Shown here one piece after another: positions 28,655-37,204 of a stretch of 51,005 nt of DNA. The stretch covers positions 1 through 51,005 of the forward strand of contig CANPOS010000010.1 of NCBI GenBank assembly GCA_947575745.1, in the 5' to 3' direction. The first letter of the stretch is position 1. Each line of letters begins with the position of its first letter. The position numbers were made by a program, and so were the translations under genes. Under the pieces are notes generated by a model, which made no database searches, had not been told where the DNA came from, and worked only from the letters and a program-made list of their open reading frames with translations. Source of the DNA: an uncultured Clostridium sp. (lineage in GTDB: Bacteria; Bacillota; Clostridia; TANB77; CAG-508).

Positions 28655-29215
28655 ATGAGTAAGAAAGAAATTTTTAACAAGGAAGTAAATAATAAGGGAA
28701 AGGAAAAAGAAGAAATAGAAATTGTAATAATAGAACATTTAAAAGTATTGAAAGAATGTGGAATTAAAGATTTAGTAGAAACCTATTTATCTCCATTATA
28801 TATTGAGGCACAAAAATCAAATGAATTTAAACAAGCAACAAAAGAGTTACTAAAAAATGCAAGTAAATCTAAAGATAACTTTTCAAGAATATTAGAAGAA
28901 ATGTTGACTAAAGAAAGAGGTTATATAACAGATACAGAAAAAGTCCTTGTGGACACTTGTATAGCAATAAATTTTTTCATAGAAGATATTTTAAAAGACT
29001 GGAATATCAATAGTAAGCAAGAAATACATAAGTACTTAGAAAATCTAAAACTTAGATACTATAAGTTAGAAATTGTAACTAAGTGTTTAGAGAGATACTT
29101 TGTTAAAGCAGATAAAGTTGAGGAGTATGTGGAATTAAGAAATTGGTTATATCGCATGATAACAGATATAGAAGAAACAGTAAAAATGTATAAAAAATAC
29201 ATTTTAGAAACATAA
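28655..29215 (+). CDS. Helical hypothetical protein
   Basis: This 186-residue, almost entirely helical, charged protein starts MSKKEIF behind aaagaggt, 29 bases after the previous gene. It carries FKQATKELLKNASKS and LKLRYYKLEIVTKCLERYF segments with no recognisable catalytic motif. It is probably cotranscribed with the genes around it. The family is not recognised. Confidence 0.65.
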   Translation: MSKKEIFNKEVNNKGKEKEEIEIVIIEHLKVLKECGIKDLVETYLSPLYIEAQKSNEFKQATKELLKNASKSKDNFSRILEEMLTKERGYITDTEKVLVDTCIAINFFIEDILKDWNINSKQEIHKYLENLKLRYYKLEIVTKCLERYFVKADKVEEYVELRNWLYRMITDIEETVKMYKKYILET

Positions 29216-29276
29216 ACTATATGCGAGGGCTTGTCCCTCTCCTACATAAGAAGATAAAGGAAAATAAACCATAAAA

Positions 29277-29415
29277 GAGGGCAAAATTATAAAATTTTTG
29301 AAAAACATATCGTAAATGACTAGCCAAAACAAATGTTTTACTATATACTATATATAGAGGAAAGCATTGAAACAAGCGACTTTCAAAAACAAATACAACA
29401 AGTTTTGCCCTCTGG
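29277..29415 (+). promoter_or_regulatory. Structured leader before the excisionase-like gene
   Basis: agagggcaaaa (29277 area) and ttttgccctct (29403-29413) are exact inverted copies enclosing about 120 bases. The right arm continues ggaa-aggag into the ribosome site, so pairing could hide it. The right-arm word also precedes the gene at 27993. Confidence 0.45.
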
Positions 29416-29433
29416 AATAGGAGGAAATGGGAA

Positions 29434-29723
29434 ATGAAAATAAGAAACATGACAGTCAAAGAAGTTCAAGAAGAAACTGGAGAAAGTTTACAAAGCATTC
29501 GTGTTAAAATACAAAGACGGTCTTGTAACTTATGGAATAGCTTTTAAATTACCACGGTAGTGATAGATATACATACAGTATAGATACAGTAAAGTTTTTC
29601 CAAGAAAGAAATAAACCAATACCAGAAAAGTTTATTACAGAAAGAACAACTGAAGAATTAGGAATAATAACTGACCCAGCAATAGCAAACCAAGTTGTAA
29701 AAGGTTGGGGTGGTAAAAAATGA
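29434..29723 (+). CDS. Excisionase-like protein, joined by two +1 shifts
   Basis: Reading with C skipped at 29518 and at 29555 gives a 95-residue protein. Without shifts the frame stops after 37 residues, and the second site would stop at once (CGG TAG). The restored text has TVKEVQEETGESLQSIRVKIQRG, a winged-helix-like start, then LPGSDRYTYSID, a segment typical of small DNA-binding proteins next to integrases. It overlaps the integrase start by ATGA, so the two are coupled. An excisionase role is inferred from size and position. Confidence 0.8.
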
Positions 29724-30732
29724 GATTACCAAGTAAGTTAGGTGGAGTTGTTAAAAATGGTGGAAATAGACGCCGTCCATATCAAGCAAGAGTTACAATA
29801 GGTTATGATGACAACGGAAAGCAACTATATAATACTATTGGTTGGTTTGAGAACAAAGAAGATGCAATAGCTGCTCTAATAGATAATAAAAGAAACCCTA
29901 GAGATTTAGACAAAGCAACAGTTCTTTTCAAAGATTTATACGAAGAATGGAGCAAAAAGCATTTTAAGGAAATAAGTAATACTGGTGGCTACAAAACAGC
30001 ATACAAGTATTGTAAAGAACTTTATGACGTACCATTTATAGAGATAACTTTTGGTATGTTACAAGACGTTATAGATAATTCGGGAAAAGACTACTCTATA
30101 AAATATTTAATTAGAAATCTATTCAATATGCTATATAAATATGGTAAAAGAAAAGAACTTGTCAAAGAAGTTTTAAGTAAAGATTTAGATATAGGAAAAA
30201 ATAAGCCAAAACATAAGAAGATACCATTTACAGATGAAGAAATACAAATATTATTCGACAATGTAGGTAAAATAAAATATGTAGATACAGTTCTAATACT
30301 CATTTTTAGTTGTATGAGAATAAATGAAATGATAAAGAAAATAGACAATATATATTTTGATGAAAGATATATGATAAATGGTAGTAAAACAGACGCACGG
30401 AAAAGATAGAATAATACCAATAAACAAGAAAATATTAAAATTCATACAAGATAGATATAATACTGAAACAAAATACTTAATAGAAATGGACGGAAAGCCA
30501 GTATCTTACAGACAATATATAGATAAAATATGGAATCCGATTATGGAGCAGTTAAATATGAACCATACTCCCCATGAGTGCAGACATACACGGAAATTCA
30601 ATGTTAGCAAATGCTGGAGTTGAAGAACTTACACGTAAATACATATTAGGACACAAAACTGATAGTGGAATAAATGAAAGATACACTCACTTACATATAA
30701 GTAAACTTATAGAAGCCATTGACCTCATATAA
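29720..30732 (+). CDS. Tyrosine recombinase (integrase), joined by two +1 shifts
   Basis: Skipping C at 30398 and 30591 gives 336 residues. The arm-binding domain (1-50) has a TIGYDDNGKQLY-type strand, and a core-binding domain follows. The catalytic set is the Arg in SCMRINEM, HECRHTGNSMLANAG (H-x-x-R), LGHKT and the Tyr in RYTHL. The first shift lies at SKTDAGKDR and the second immediately after HECRHT. The second half of the active site exists only in the shifted frame. It catalyses integration and excision of the 17.5-31 kb element. Confidence 0.93.
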
Positions 30733-30760
30733 TTAAATTTTAAAAAAGGAGCAAAAAACA

Positions 30761-31000
30761 ATGAAAAATGGAAAAGTAGATATTGCAGAAATAATCATTA
30801 AAAGTATGCCCGAAGAAAATGAAATGCAACAAAGAATTAAATTCTATATTGAAACTCATAAAAATAATTGTAATGAATTTCTTTACAATAAATATGAGAA
30901 AGAAACAGTATATTTGAATACAATTATTAAAACATTAAGAGCAGATTTAGGAGCAGATATTGTAAGGGTACTTACAAATAATCAGTTTGTACTGAGATAA
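30761..31000 (+). CDS. Small hypothetical protein after the integrase
   Basis: This 79-residue helical protein begins MKNGKVDIAEIIIKS behind aaaagga, 28 bases after the integrase. It has no motif that I recognise. It is the last gene before the right-hand terminator of the mobile element. Confidence 0.6.
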   Translation: MKNGKVDIAEIIIKSMPEENEMQQRIKFYIETHKNNCNEFLYNKYEKETVYLNTIIKTLRADLGADIVRVLTNNQFVLR

Positions 31001-31435
31001 CTATTTAATGAAAGGAACTATATACGGTATAGGTTTATGATATTAAAACGTCTTAAAACGGAAAATGAAGTGTCTGAAAGTAGAATATTTGTAGATTATC
31101 AATTAAATGATGACTGGAAGTGTAGATTATATTTCTATGTTTCCAGTCATCATCATTTTATAATAGATTTTTCTAAAATATGTGGAAAAATAATTGTAAA
31201 TGTGATAAAATTAAGAAGATTTAAAAGTGCCGTGAAATGCTTTAAAATCAAGCAAATAAGGGTAGATAATATGCAAGTACTATGCAAAAATACCCTTAAA
31301 CACCTTGATTTAGGGAAACGGTTTTTTATAAAATATAAATTTTGCATATGAGGTTAAATTTATATTGACTATATTATATAAGTGTAATATAATTAAACTA
31401 TGGATAATAAAACTATAAAATTTTAAAATATGAAA
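31001..31435. other. Right flank of the mobile element
   Basis: Contains the terminator at 31105 and, near 31270, gtactatgca, a word also present near 17788 in the left flank. These may be integrase arm sites. No exact attachment-site repeat was established. An open frame at 31037-31351 crosses the terminator and is not taken as a gene. Confidence 0.35.
31105..31160 (+). terminator. Terminator at the right end of the mobile element
   Basis: The arms aaatgatgactggaa and ttccagtcatcatcattt form a stem of about 15 pairs. Confidence 0.75.
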
Positions 31436-31657
31436 TTATAACAAATTTTTAACGTCTACATTTAAGGCATCAGCAATATCAAATAAAGCTTCCAAAGACA
31501 TTTTCTTTACTACATTTGGAGCTTCGATTTGAGTTAGATAAGAATAACTTATGCCAATTTTATTAGCAAGTTCTTCTTGAGTTAAACCGAGCTTATTTCT
31601 ATAAGCACTTATCTTATTTCCAATAGATTTGTATTTGTTACTGTATTTTGATTTCAT
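31436..31657 (-). CDS. Small XRE-family regulator
   Basis: This 73-residue protein consists almost wholly of one helix-turn-helix domain: KISAYRNKLGLTQEELANKIG, then SYSYLTQIEAP and ALFDIADALNVDVKNLL. It diverges from the pilin-like gene at 31757 and could control it through the 31658-31756 gap. The ribosome site is aggtgat. The frame is intact. Confidence 0.85.
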   Translation of the reverse strand: MKSKYSNKYKSIGNKISAYRNKLGLTQEELANKIGISYSYLTQIEAPNVVKKMSLEALFDIADALNVDVKNLL

Positions 31658-31756
31658 ATTTTATCACCTAATAAGATTTTATCCTATTTTTTACAACATG
31701 AACTTTCACAAATAGTGAAACCATATAACAAATGAATAAAAGGAGGAAAAATACAA

Positions 31757-33453
31757 ATGGAAACCAAAAAAGAAAGTAAAATTTGTAATTGCCAAAATGG
31801 AATAAACTTGAGACAAGCTGGATATCCCTTTGAGTTTCGGAGAAACGAAAAGAGAGTCCCAATTATCTCAAGACCAAAAAGGAATAACACTAGTAGCACT
31901 AATATTAACAGTAATCCTACTAGTAATATTATCAGCAGTAGGAATAAGTGTAGTGTATAATTCAAGAATAATAGAATTTGCAATAAATGGAACAATGAAA
32001 TATGGGCAAGAAGGAGTAAATGAAAATAAAGTAATAGAAGGAGCAGAAGACTTAATACAAAGTGCAGTAGATAATATAAAGGATATAGGAAAAATACAAA
32101 CCCCAATAATAACAATACCAGAAGCAAATGGAGAAAACGGATGGCATAATACAGAAGATGTAACAATAGAAATAAAAGATAGAGAAGAAGATCCATATAA
32201 ATCAGAAGTAGAAAAGATAGTATATATAATAGATGGAGAAGCAAAAGAAGTAGAAGGAAGAATAGCAGTAGTAAGAATAGATACAGATGGAGTACATAAG
32301 ATAAAAGCATATGCAACAGATGGAAAAAATAAAAGGTCAGAAGAAACAGAAGAATATATAATAAAAAGAGATGTAGCAGACCCAAATAAGATAGAACTAT
32401 CAGAACCAACAGAAGTAACAACAAGTTCATTTAAAGTAACAGCAAAAGGACAAGATATGGCATCAGGAGTAAAAAGATTTAAATTTGAACTAAGTACAAC
32501 AGAAGACTTTAGTACAATCATTCAAAGCCAAGAATATGAAGTAGAAACAGCAACAACAGAAGAAAGAACACAAGAACATACATTTAATGGATTAAATGAT
32601 GGAACACCATATTATATAAGAGTGATAGTAACAGATGAAGCAGGAAGAAGAAGTACTTCAAGTACAGTAGCCCAAAACACAGTTGTAGCAAATACAGCAC
32701 CAAGCAAAGCCCAAGTATCATATAACACAAAAGGAACGAATTATATAAAAGTAAATGCAAAGTCAGAAGATAAGGATGGAGATAAATTAACATATACATT
32801 AAGATATGGAACAAGTTCAAGTAACTTAAATTATTCAACAGACCTAACAAATCAAGAACAAAATGTACAAGTAGCAATACAAACACCAACAAACTTAAGT
32901 CAATATACATATTATTATTGGAGAGTAGATGTATCAGATGGAAAAGCAACAACAGAAGGGGATATACAAACACAAGTGAGAACATATTGCCCAGGAACAG
33001 GATATACATGCAATGGAGGAGGCATTATTTATAATTGTACGCCTTGCACAGCTTATGATTGCATTGATGGTCGAGTAAAACGTTCGTGCCAACGAAAATA
33101 TGAGGGTGTTTCCGATGAGCGTACAACTACTTTATCTTGGGTTAGGTGTTTTAGATGTGGGGACGAACAGGGAGTAGTGGACGTAACTCTTATCTGTTAT
33201 TATTGTGGTGGCTCAACAGTACAAAAATGTCCAAAGTGTGGAGAATTAACAACAGGATATTCTTATCGGGAGCAATAGTTGTGTTACGATGGGATTTTTC
33301 CCCACTAATATTGTTCATTACTGCGAATACTTTGAAAATTGTAGGAATTGTGGAGGCGATGGACTACAGAATGAGAGAACAACTTGCTCTCATCAGATGT
33401 ATAATTCACACTCATATTGCTCACATAACAAAATAACTCAGCATGATGATTAG
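31757..33453 (+). CDS. Pilin-like protein 1 with FN3 and Cys-rich tail, two +1 shifts
   Basis: Skipping C at 31838 and 33267 gives about 564 residues. The first shift joins the ATG leader (METKKE, ribosome site aggagg) to the prepilin signal GITLVALILTVILLVIL. Two fibronectin-III-like segments follow (about 205-300 and 305-410), then a Cys-rich tail with several CxxC pairs. The second shift replaces an early stop by 61 residues with CRNCGGDG, resembling the CxxCxGxG motif of DnaJ, and ending CSHNKITQHDD. It is presumably processed by the prepilin peptidase and surface displayed. The tail has different codon use from the body. Confidence 0.82.
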
Positions 33454-33519
33454 ATTAATTTTTTTAAGAATGACTTAAATGGGACGGTTCTGTTTAGGAC
33501 AATTTAGATAAAACAAACA

Positions 33520-33567
33520 AGCAATTACTTAAGAAAAAACAAAACTTAGGTAATTGCTATTTTTTAT
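33520..33567 (+). terminator. Terminator after pilin-like gene 1
   Basis: The arms agcaattacttaag and cttaggtaattgct, then a T5 run. A copy occurs at 35612-35659. Confidence 0.85.
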
Positions 33568-33609
33568 TGTATAGGAAAAAGTTACAAATAAAAATAATGT
33601 AGAAAAGTG

Positions 33610-33638
33610 TTGCATAAATAAAACATAAATGGTACAAT
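33610..33638 (+). promoter_or_regulatory. Sigma-A-type promoter of pilin-like gene 2
   Basis: TTGCAT and TACAAT boxes with a 17-base spacer, placed between the terminator and the leader ORF. It is conserved in the second copy. Confidence 0.65.
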
Positions 33639-33683
33639 AAATTTAAATTTGAAACAACTTCAAGCAAAAGGAGAAGAAAACAA

Positions 33684-33776
33684 ATGAGAAGACCAATAAC
33701 AATAAACGCTACAACCCTTGTGGGAGTACACACACACACACACACACACACACAGGTAGTGTTAGTGGCTATTTAG
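33684..33776 (+). CDS. Leader peptide ORF with 13 CA repeats
   Basis: Starts MRRPITINATTLVGV behind aggag, followed by His-Thr repeats encoded by 13 CA units (33729-33754). In the present register it stops at 33776. Changing the tract to 12 or 15 CA units opens a frame of about 30 further codons running into the downstream hairpin. It looks like a slippage-based switch or a His/Thr-sensing attenuator leader. Confidence 0.45.
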   Translation: MRRPITINATTLVGVHTHTHTHTQVVLVAI

Positions 33777-33801
33777 AGTACAAAAAAATAATAAAAGAAA
33801 T

Positions 33802-33867
33802 AAATACACATGTGATTTATAAATATTTTGATATTTCAGGATATATATAAATTACATGTGTATTTTT
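33802..33867 (+). promoter_or_regulatory. Attenuator-like hairpin before pilin-like gene 2
   Basis: The arms aaatacacatgt and acatgtgtattttt with a 40-base loop and T run lie between the leader ORF and the pilin gene. Confidence 0.55.
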
Positions 33868-33945
33868 GCTGTTATTGAAGATAAAAAGCAATTTGCAAAA
33901 ACAAATCTAATATGAAAATAAAATTAATAAAGGAGGAAAAAACAA

Positions 33946-35521
33946 ATGGAAACCAAAAAGAAAGAAAAAGGAATAACACTAGTGGCACTAATACTAACAG
34001 TAATCCTACTAGTAATATTATCGCTTGTCGGAATAAGTGTAGTATATAATTCAAGGATAATAGAATTTGCGATAAATGGAACGATGAAATATGGACAAGA
34101 AGGAATAAATGAAAATAAAGTGCTAGAAGGAACTGGAGACTTATTAGATAGTGTAGTAGATAATATAAAGGATATAGGAAAAATACCAACACCAATAATA
34201 ACAATACCAGAAGCAAATGGGGAAAACGGATGGCATAATACAGAAGATGTAACAGTAGAAATAAGAGATAGAGAACAAGACATATATAAATCACCAGTAA
34301 AAGAAATAGTATATATAATAGATGGAGAAGAAGTAAAAGTAGAAGGAAGAATAGCAACAGTAAAAATAGAAACAGATGGAAAACATAAGATAAAAGCATA
34401 TGCAACAGATGGGAATGTAAAATCAGAAGAAACAGAAGAATATATAATAAAAAGAGATGTAGCAGATCCAAATAAAGTAGAGTTAGGGGCACCAACAGAA
34501 ATAACAACAAGTTCATTTAAGGTAATAGGAAAAGGACAAGATATGGCATCAGGAGTAAAAAGCTTTAAATTTGAGCTAAGTACAGGAGAAGACTTTAGTG
34601 TGATAATACAAAGTCAAGAATACTCGATAGAAACACCAACAACAGAAGAAAGAACACAAGAGCATACATTTAGTGGATTAAATGATGGAACCCCATATTA
34701 TATAAGAGTAATTGTAACAGATGAAGCAGGAAGAAGAAGTACTTCAAGTATAGTAGCACAAAACACAGTAGTAGTAAATACAGCACCAAGCAAAGCCCAA
34801 GTATCATATAACACAAAAGGAACGAATTATATAAAAGTAAATGCAAAGTCAGAAGATAAGGATGGAGATAAATTAACATATACATTAAGATATGGAACAG
34901 ACCAAAACAACTTAAATTATTCAACAGACCTAACAAATCAAGAACAAAATGTACAAGTAGCAATACAAACACCAACAAACTTAAGTCAATATACATATTA
35001 TTATTGGAGAGTAGATGTATCAGATGGAAAAGCAACAACGCGAGGTGATGTACAAAGTCAAGTAAGAACATATTGTTCAGGAGGAGGTTATACATGTAAT
35101 GGGCCATTTGTAAATTATAACTCCACGTCTTGTTCAACTTGCAATGGTTCTGGAACAAATAAAGTTACATGTCGGCAAAAGGATGGATCAAAATGGTATG
35201 TCGTACGATAATACTTACAGCACTAGCTTATGTCCTTCTTGTGGTAAAGTAGAATTCCGCAGACAAGGGACTTGGTGGTGTCCAGATGGTCACTATATTA
35301 TTAGGTGGACGTGTTGGTCGTGTTGCAATTTCACGACAGATAATGGCTTCAGTGGAGGTCATTTTGGAAATTCCAGACCTTATTGTCCGAAAGAGTTGTC
35401 CTCAAATGAGTGTTCAGATTGTGGTGGCGATGGATTAGTTGATTCGTCAATCAGTTGCTCTCATGGTCGTTATTCAACCCATAACTATTGCTCACATGGA
35501 AGAGTAGGGCTACATGACTAA
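33946..35521 (+). CDS. Pilin-like protein 2 with FN3 and Cys-rich tail, +1 shift
   Basis: Reading 33946-35172, skipping C at 35173 and continuing gives about 524 residues. The N-terminal prepilin signal and FN3-like segments are nearly the same as in pilin-like protein 1, with a stretch of more than 100 bases in the second FN3 segment almost identical in DNA. The tail differs: CSTCNGSGTNKVTC before the shift, then CPSCGK, CSDCGGDGL and CSHGRVGLHD after it. Without the shift the last third of the Cys-rich domain is lost. The ribosome site is aggagg. Confidence 0.83.
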
Positions 35522-35566
35522 TAAAAAACTTAATTTAATAATAATTAATTGAGATAATAATAAACA

Positions 35567-35820
35567 TTAAATGGGACGGTTCTGTTTAGGACAATTTAGA
35601 TAAAACAAACAAGCAATTACTTAAGAAAAAACAAAACTTAGGTAATTGCTATTTTTTATTGTATAGGAAAAAGTTACAAATAAAAATAATGTAGAAAAGT
35701 GTTGCATAAATAAAATATAAATGTTACAATAAAATTAAATTCAATAAAACTTCAAGCAAAAGGTGAAGGAAACAAATGAGAAGACCAATAACAATAAACG
35801 CTACAACCCTTGTGGGAGTA
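35567..35820 (+). repeat. 254-base intergenic repeat, copy B
   Basis: Second copy of 33475-33728. It carries the same terminator (35612-35659), a TTGCAT-17-TACAAT promoter at 35702-35730, and the leader-ORF start at 35776. Confidence 0.9.
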
Positions 35821-35841
35821 TACACACGCACACACAGATAG
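35776..35841 (+). CDS. Leader peptide ORF, degenerate CA repeat
   Basis: The first 15 codons are the same as those of the ORF at 33684, then the CA tract is interrupted (tacacacgcacacaca) and stops after YTRTHR. A hairpin of aaagacacat and atgtgtctttt follows at 35884-35949. It precedes only a truncated pilin gene, so this copy is probably decaying. Confidence 0.4.
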   Translation: MRRPITINATTLVGVYTRTHR

Positions 35842-36021
35842 TGCTAGTGGATATTTAGGATACAAAAAAATAATAGAAAAAATAAAGACACATGTACTTT
35901 ATAAATATTTTGGAGTTCCAAATTATGGATAAAGAGATATGTGTCTTTTGATGTGTCTGCAAAAGTTTAACTAAGCATTTATTTAAAATATAAAATAAAA
36001 AAACAGAGGAGAAGAAATATA

Positions 36022-36141
36022 AATGAAAATTAAAAAAGAACAAGGAATAACACTAATAGCACTAATACTAACAATTATATTCTCTTATGACGAAAAAATA
36101 AAAAACAGTAATAGCAAAGGTTTCCTCCTAGCAACAGTTTA
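36022..36141 (+). pseudogene. Truncated pilin-like gene remnant
   Basis: After gaggag, MKIKKEQGITLIALILTII matches the prepilin signal of the neighbours, but the sequence then departs into an unrelated 20-residue tail and stops. The ectodomain is gone. It is the remnant of a third tandem pilin cassette. Confidence 0.65.
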
Positions 36142-36272
36142 GCAGATTATAAAATTTATAGATTGATTTATAATGGCTAGTTTTTATACTATAATCATAA
36201 CGATTGAATTTTCGTATTTTTTGTCACCTTTTGTATATAATATAGTTATATATTTTTTAAATGGAGATTATT

Positions 36273-36932
36273 ATGGATTATAGTTATAGTTTTGAAAGTA
36301 ATATTCCTTATGCTACTTTTAATTCTACCAGTAAGAATGTTTTAAATTGGATAGAAGAAAATAGAGATAAATTTGATTGGGCTAAAGATCCGAATGCTTA
36401 TGAAATGGTAAATTTATTTTTGTTTGGAAGTAAATACTCACAAGAAGGTAAAGAAATTGATACAGAAACACTTACTAGAATGTGGGATATTCGTTCTAAA
36501 GATTTTGAAGGATGCAATATTGGGACAAATAATTTTGTTTATAGAATATGCCAAGATTCATATTATTCAGCTATTTCAGGAAAGGCAATGGTAAATGATG
36601 AAAATTCTCATCATGCTTTAAGAAAGATGGCGGGATTAGGATTATATCTAAAACAACAACAAAGAGATAATGGAGAAATATCCTATAATAATTCACAAGA
36701 ATTATTGCAATTATTACAATGTTCTAGCTCTCTTAAGACATTTCATCCAGAATTATTTGATAGGTATGCGTTTACAGAAAATATTAAAGCTCTATGCAAA
36801 TTACAATTACAAAATGAATTACCTAGTGAAATTGTACAATCTATTAAAGAGGCACAAGATAGAATATTTAATAAAATTACAGAACGTAGTTTTGATGCTG
36901 ATATAGAGCATGATGACGTAGAATTAGATTAG
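36273..36932 (+). CDS. Hypothetical protein of about 219 residues
   Basis: A soluble, mostly helical protein. The start is MEIIMDYSYSFES (36261) or MDYSYSFES (36273); the latter is used because ggagatta lies just before it. Features are NWIEENRDKFDWAKDP, LTRMWDIRSKDFEG and a C-terminal acidic stretch (DADIEHDDVELD). There is no membrane helix or known motif. It sits between the pilin remnant and pyrG, with more T-ending codons than the pilin genes. Confidence 0.6.
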   Translation: MDYSYSFESNIPYATFNSTSKNVLNWIEENRDKFDWAKDPNAYEMVNLFLFGSKYSQEGKEIDTETLTRMWDIRSKDFEGCNIGTNNFVYRICQDSYYSAISGKAMVNDENSHHALRKMAGLGLYLKQQQRDNGEISYNNSQELLQLLQCSSSLKTFHPELFDRYAFTENIKALCKLQLQNELPSEIVQSIKEAQDRIFNKITERSFDADIEHDDVELD

Positions 36933-37004
36933 TAAATAGTCTTAATGACTTAAATGGGACGGAGAATAATAGGACAATAATAGAAAAATTATAATCAAAT
37001 AAAC

Positions 37005-37048
37005 CAACCAAACAATTATATTAGAGTAAAATCTAAGTAATTGTTTGG
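37005..37048 (+). terminator. Terminator upstream of pyrG
   Basis: The arms caaccaaacaatta and taattgtttggttg. The flanking word acttaaatgggacgg is shared with the pilin intergenic repeats. Confidence 0.7.
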
Positions 37049-37075
37049 TTGGGACAAACTTTTTTGAAAAAAATG

Positions 37076-37104
37076 TTGCATTTTCTAGAAATACGTGGTA
37101 AGAT
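37076..37104 (+). promoter_or_regulatory. Promoter of pyrG
   Basis: TTGCAT, a 17-base spacer, then TAAGAT, about 100 bases before the start codon. Confidence 0.6.
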
Positions 37105-37126
37105 AATAACATATTTAATTTATAGA

Positions 37127-37182
37127 GTAGATTAAAAAAAAACCCCTTTTTGTGGGGCAATGTTTTTAATCTCTTTTTTTGT
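37127..37182 (+). promoter_or_regulatory. Probable pyrG attenuator
   Basis: tagattaaaaa pairs with tttttaatct around a CCCC/GGGG inner stem, followed by T7. A terminator in the leader of pyrG fits the known attenuation control of this gene in Gram-positive bacteria, where cytidine nucleotide levels set read-through. Confidence 0.65.
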
Positions 37183-37204
37183 TTTTAGAAAGGAAAATAA
37201 AATT

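Larger units (their letters stand above)
33475..33728 (+). repeat. 254-base intergenic repeat, copy A
   Basis: Nearly identical to 35567-35820. It contains a terminator, a promoter and the start of the CA-repeat leader ORF, so the whole unit between pilin genes has been duplicated along with the gene. Confidence 0.9.

Noticed and set aside
17780..31290. gtactatgca words near 17788 and 31270 as the attachment-site core
   Set aside because: Too short and embedded in similar repeated words; more consistent with integrase arm sites. Exact att sites could not be fixed.
31037..31351. 104-residue ORF right of the mobile element
   Set aside because: It runs through a strong terminator hairpin, lacks a ribosome site and has low-complexity composition.
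31830..33278. TTG-initiated start for pilin-like protein 1
   Set aside because: The ATG at 31757 has a strong aggagg site and joins the same frame through the CGG at 31838, so the TTG start is not needed.
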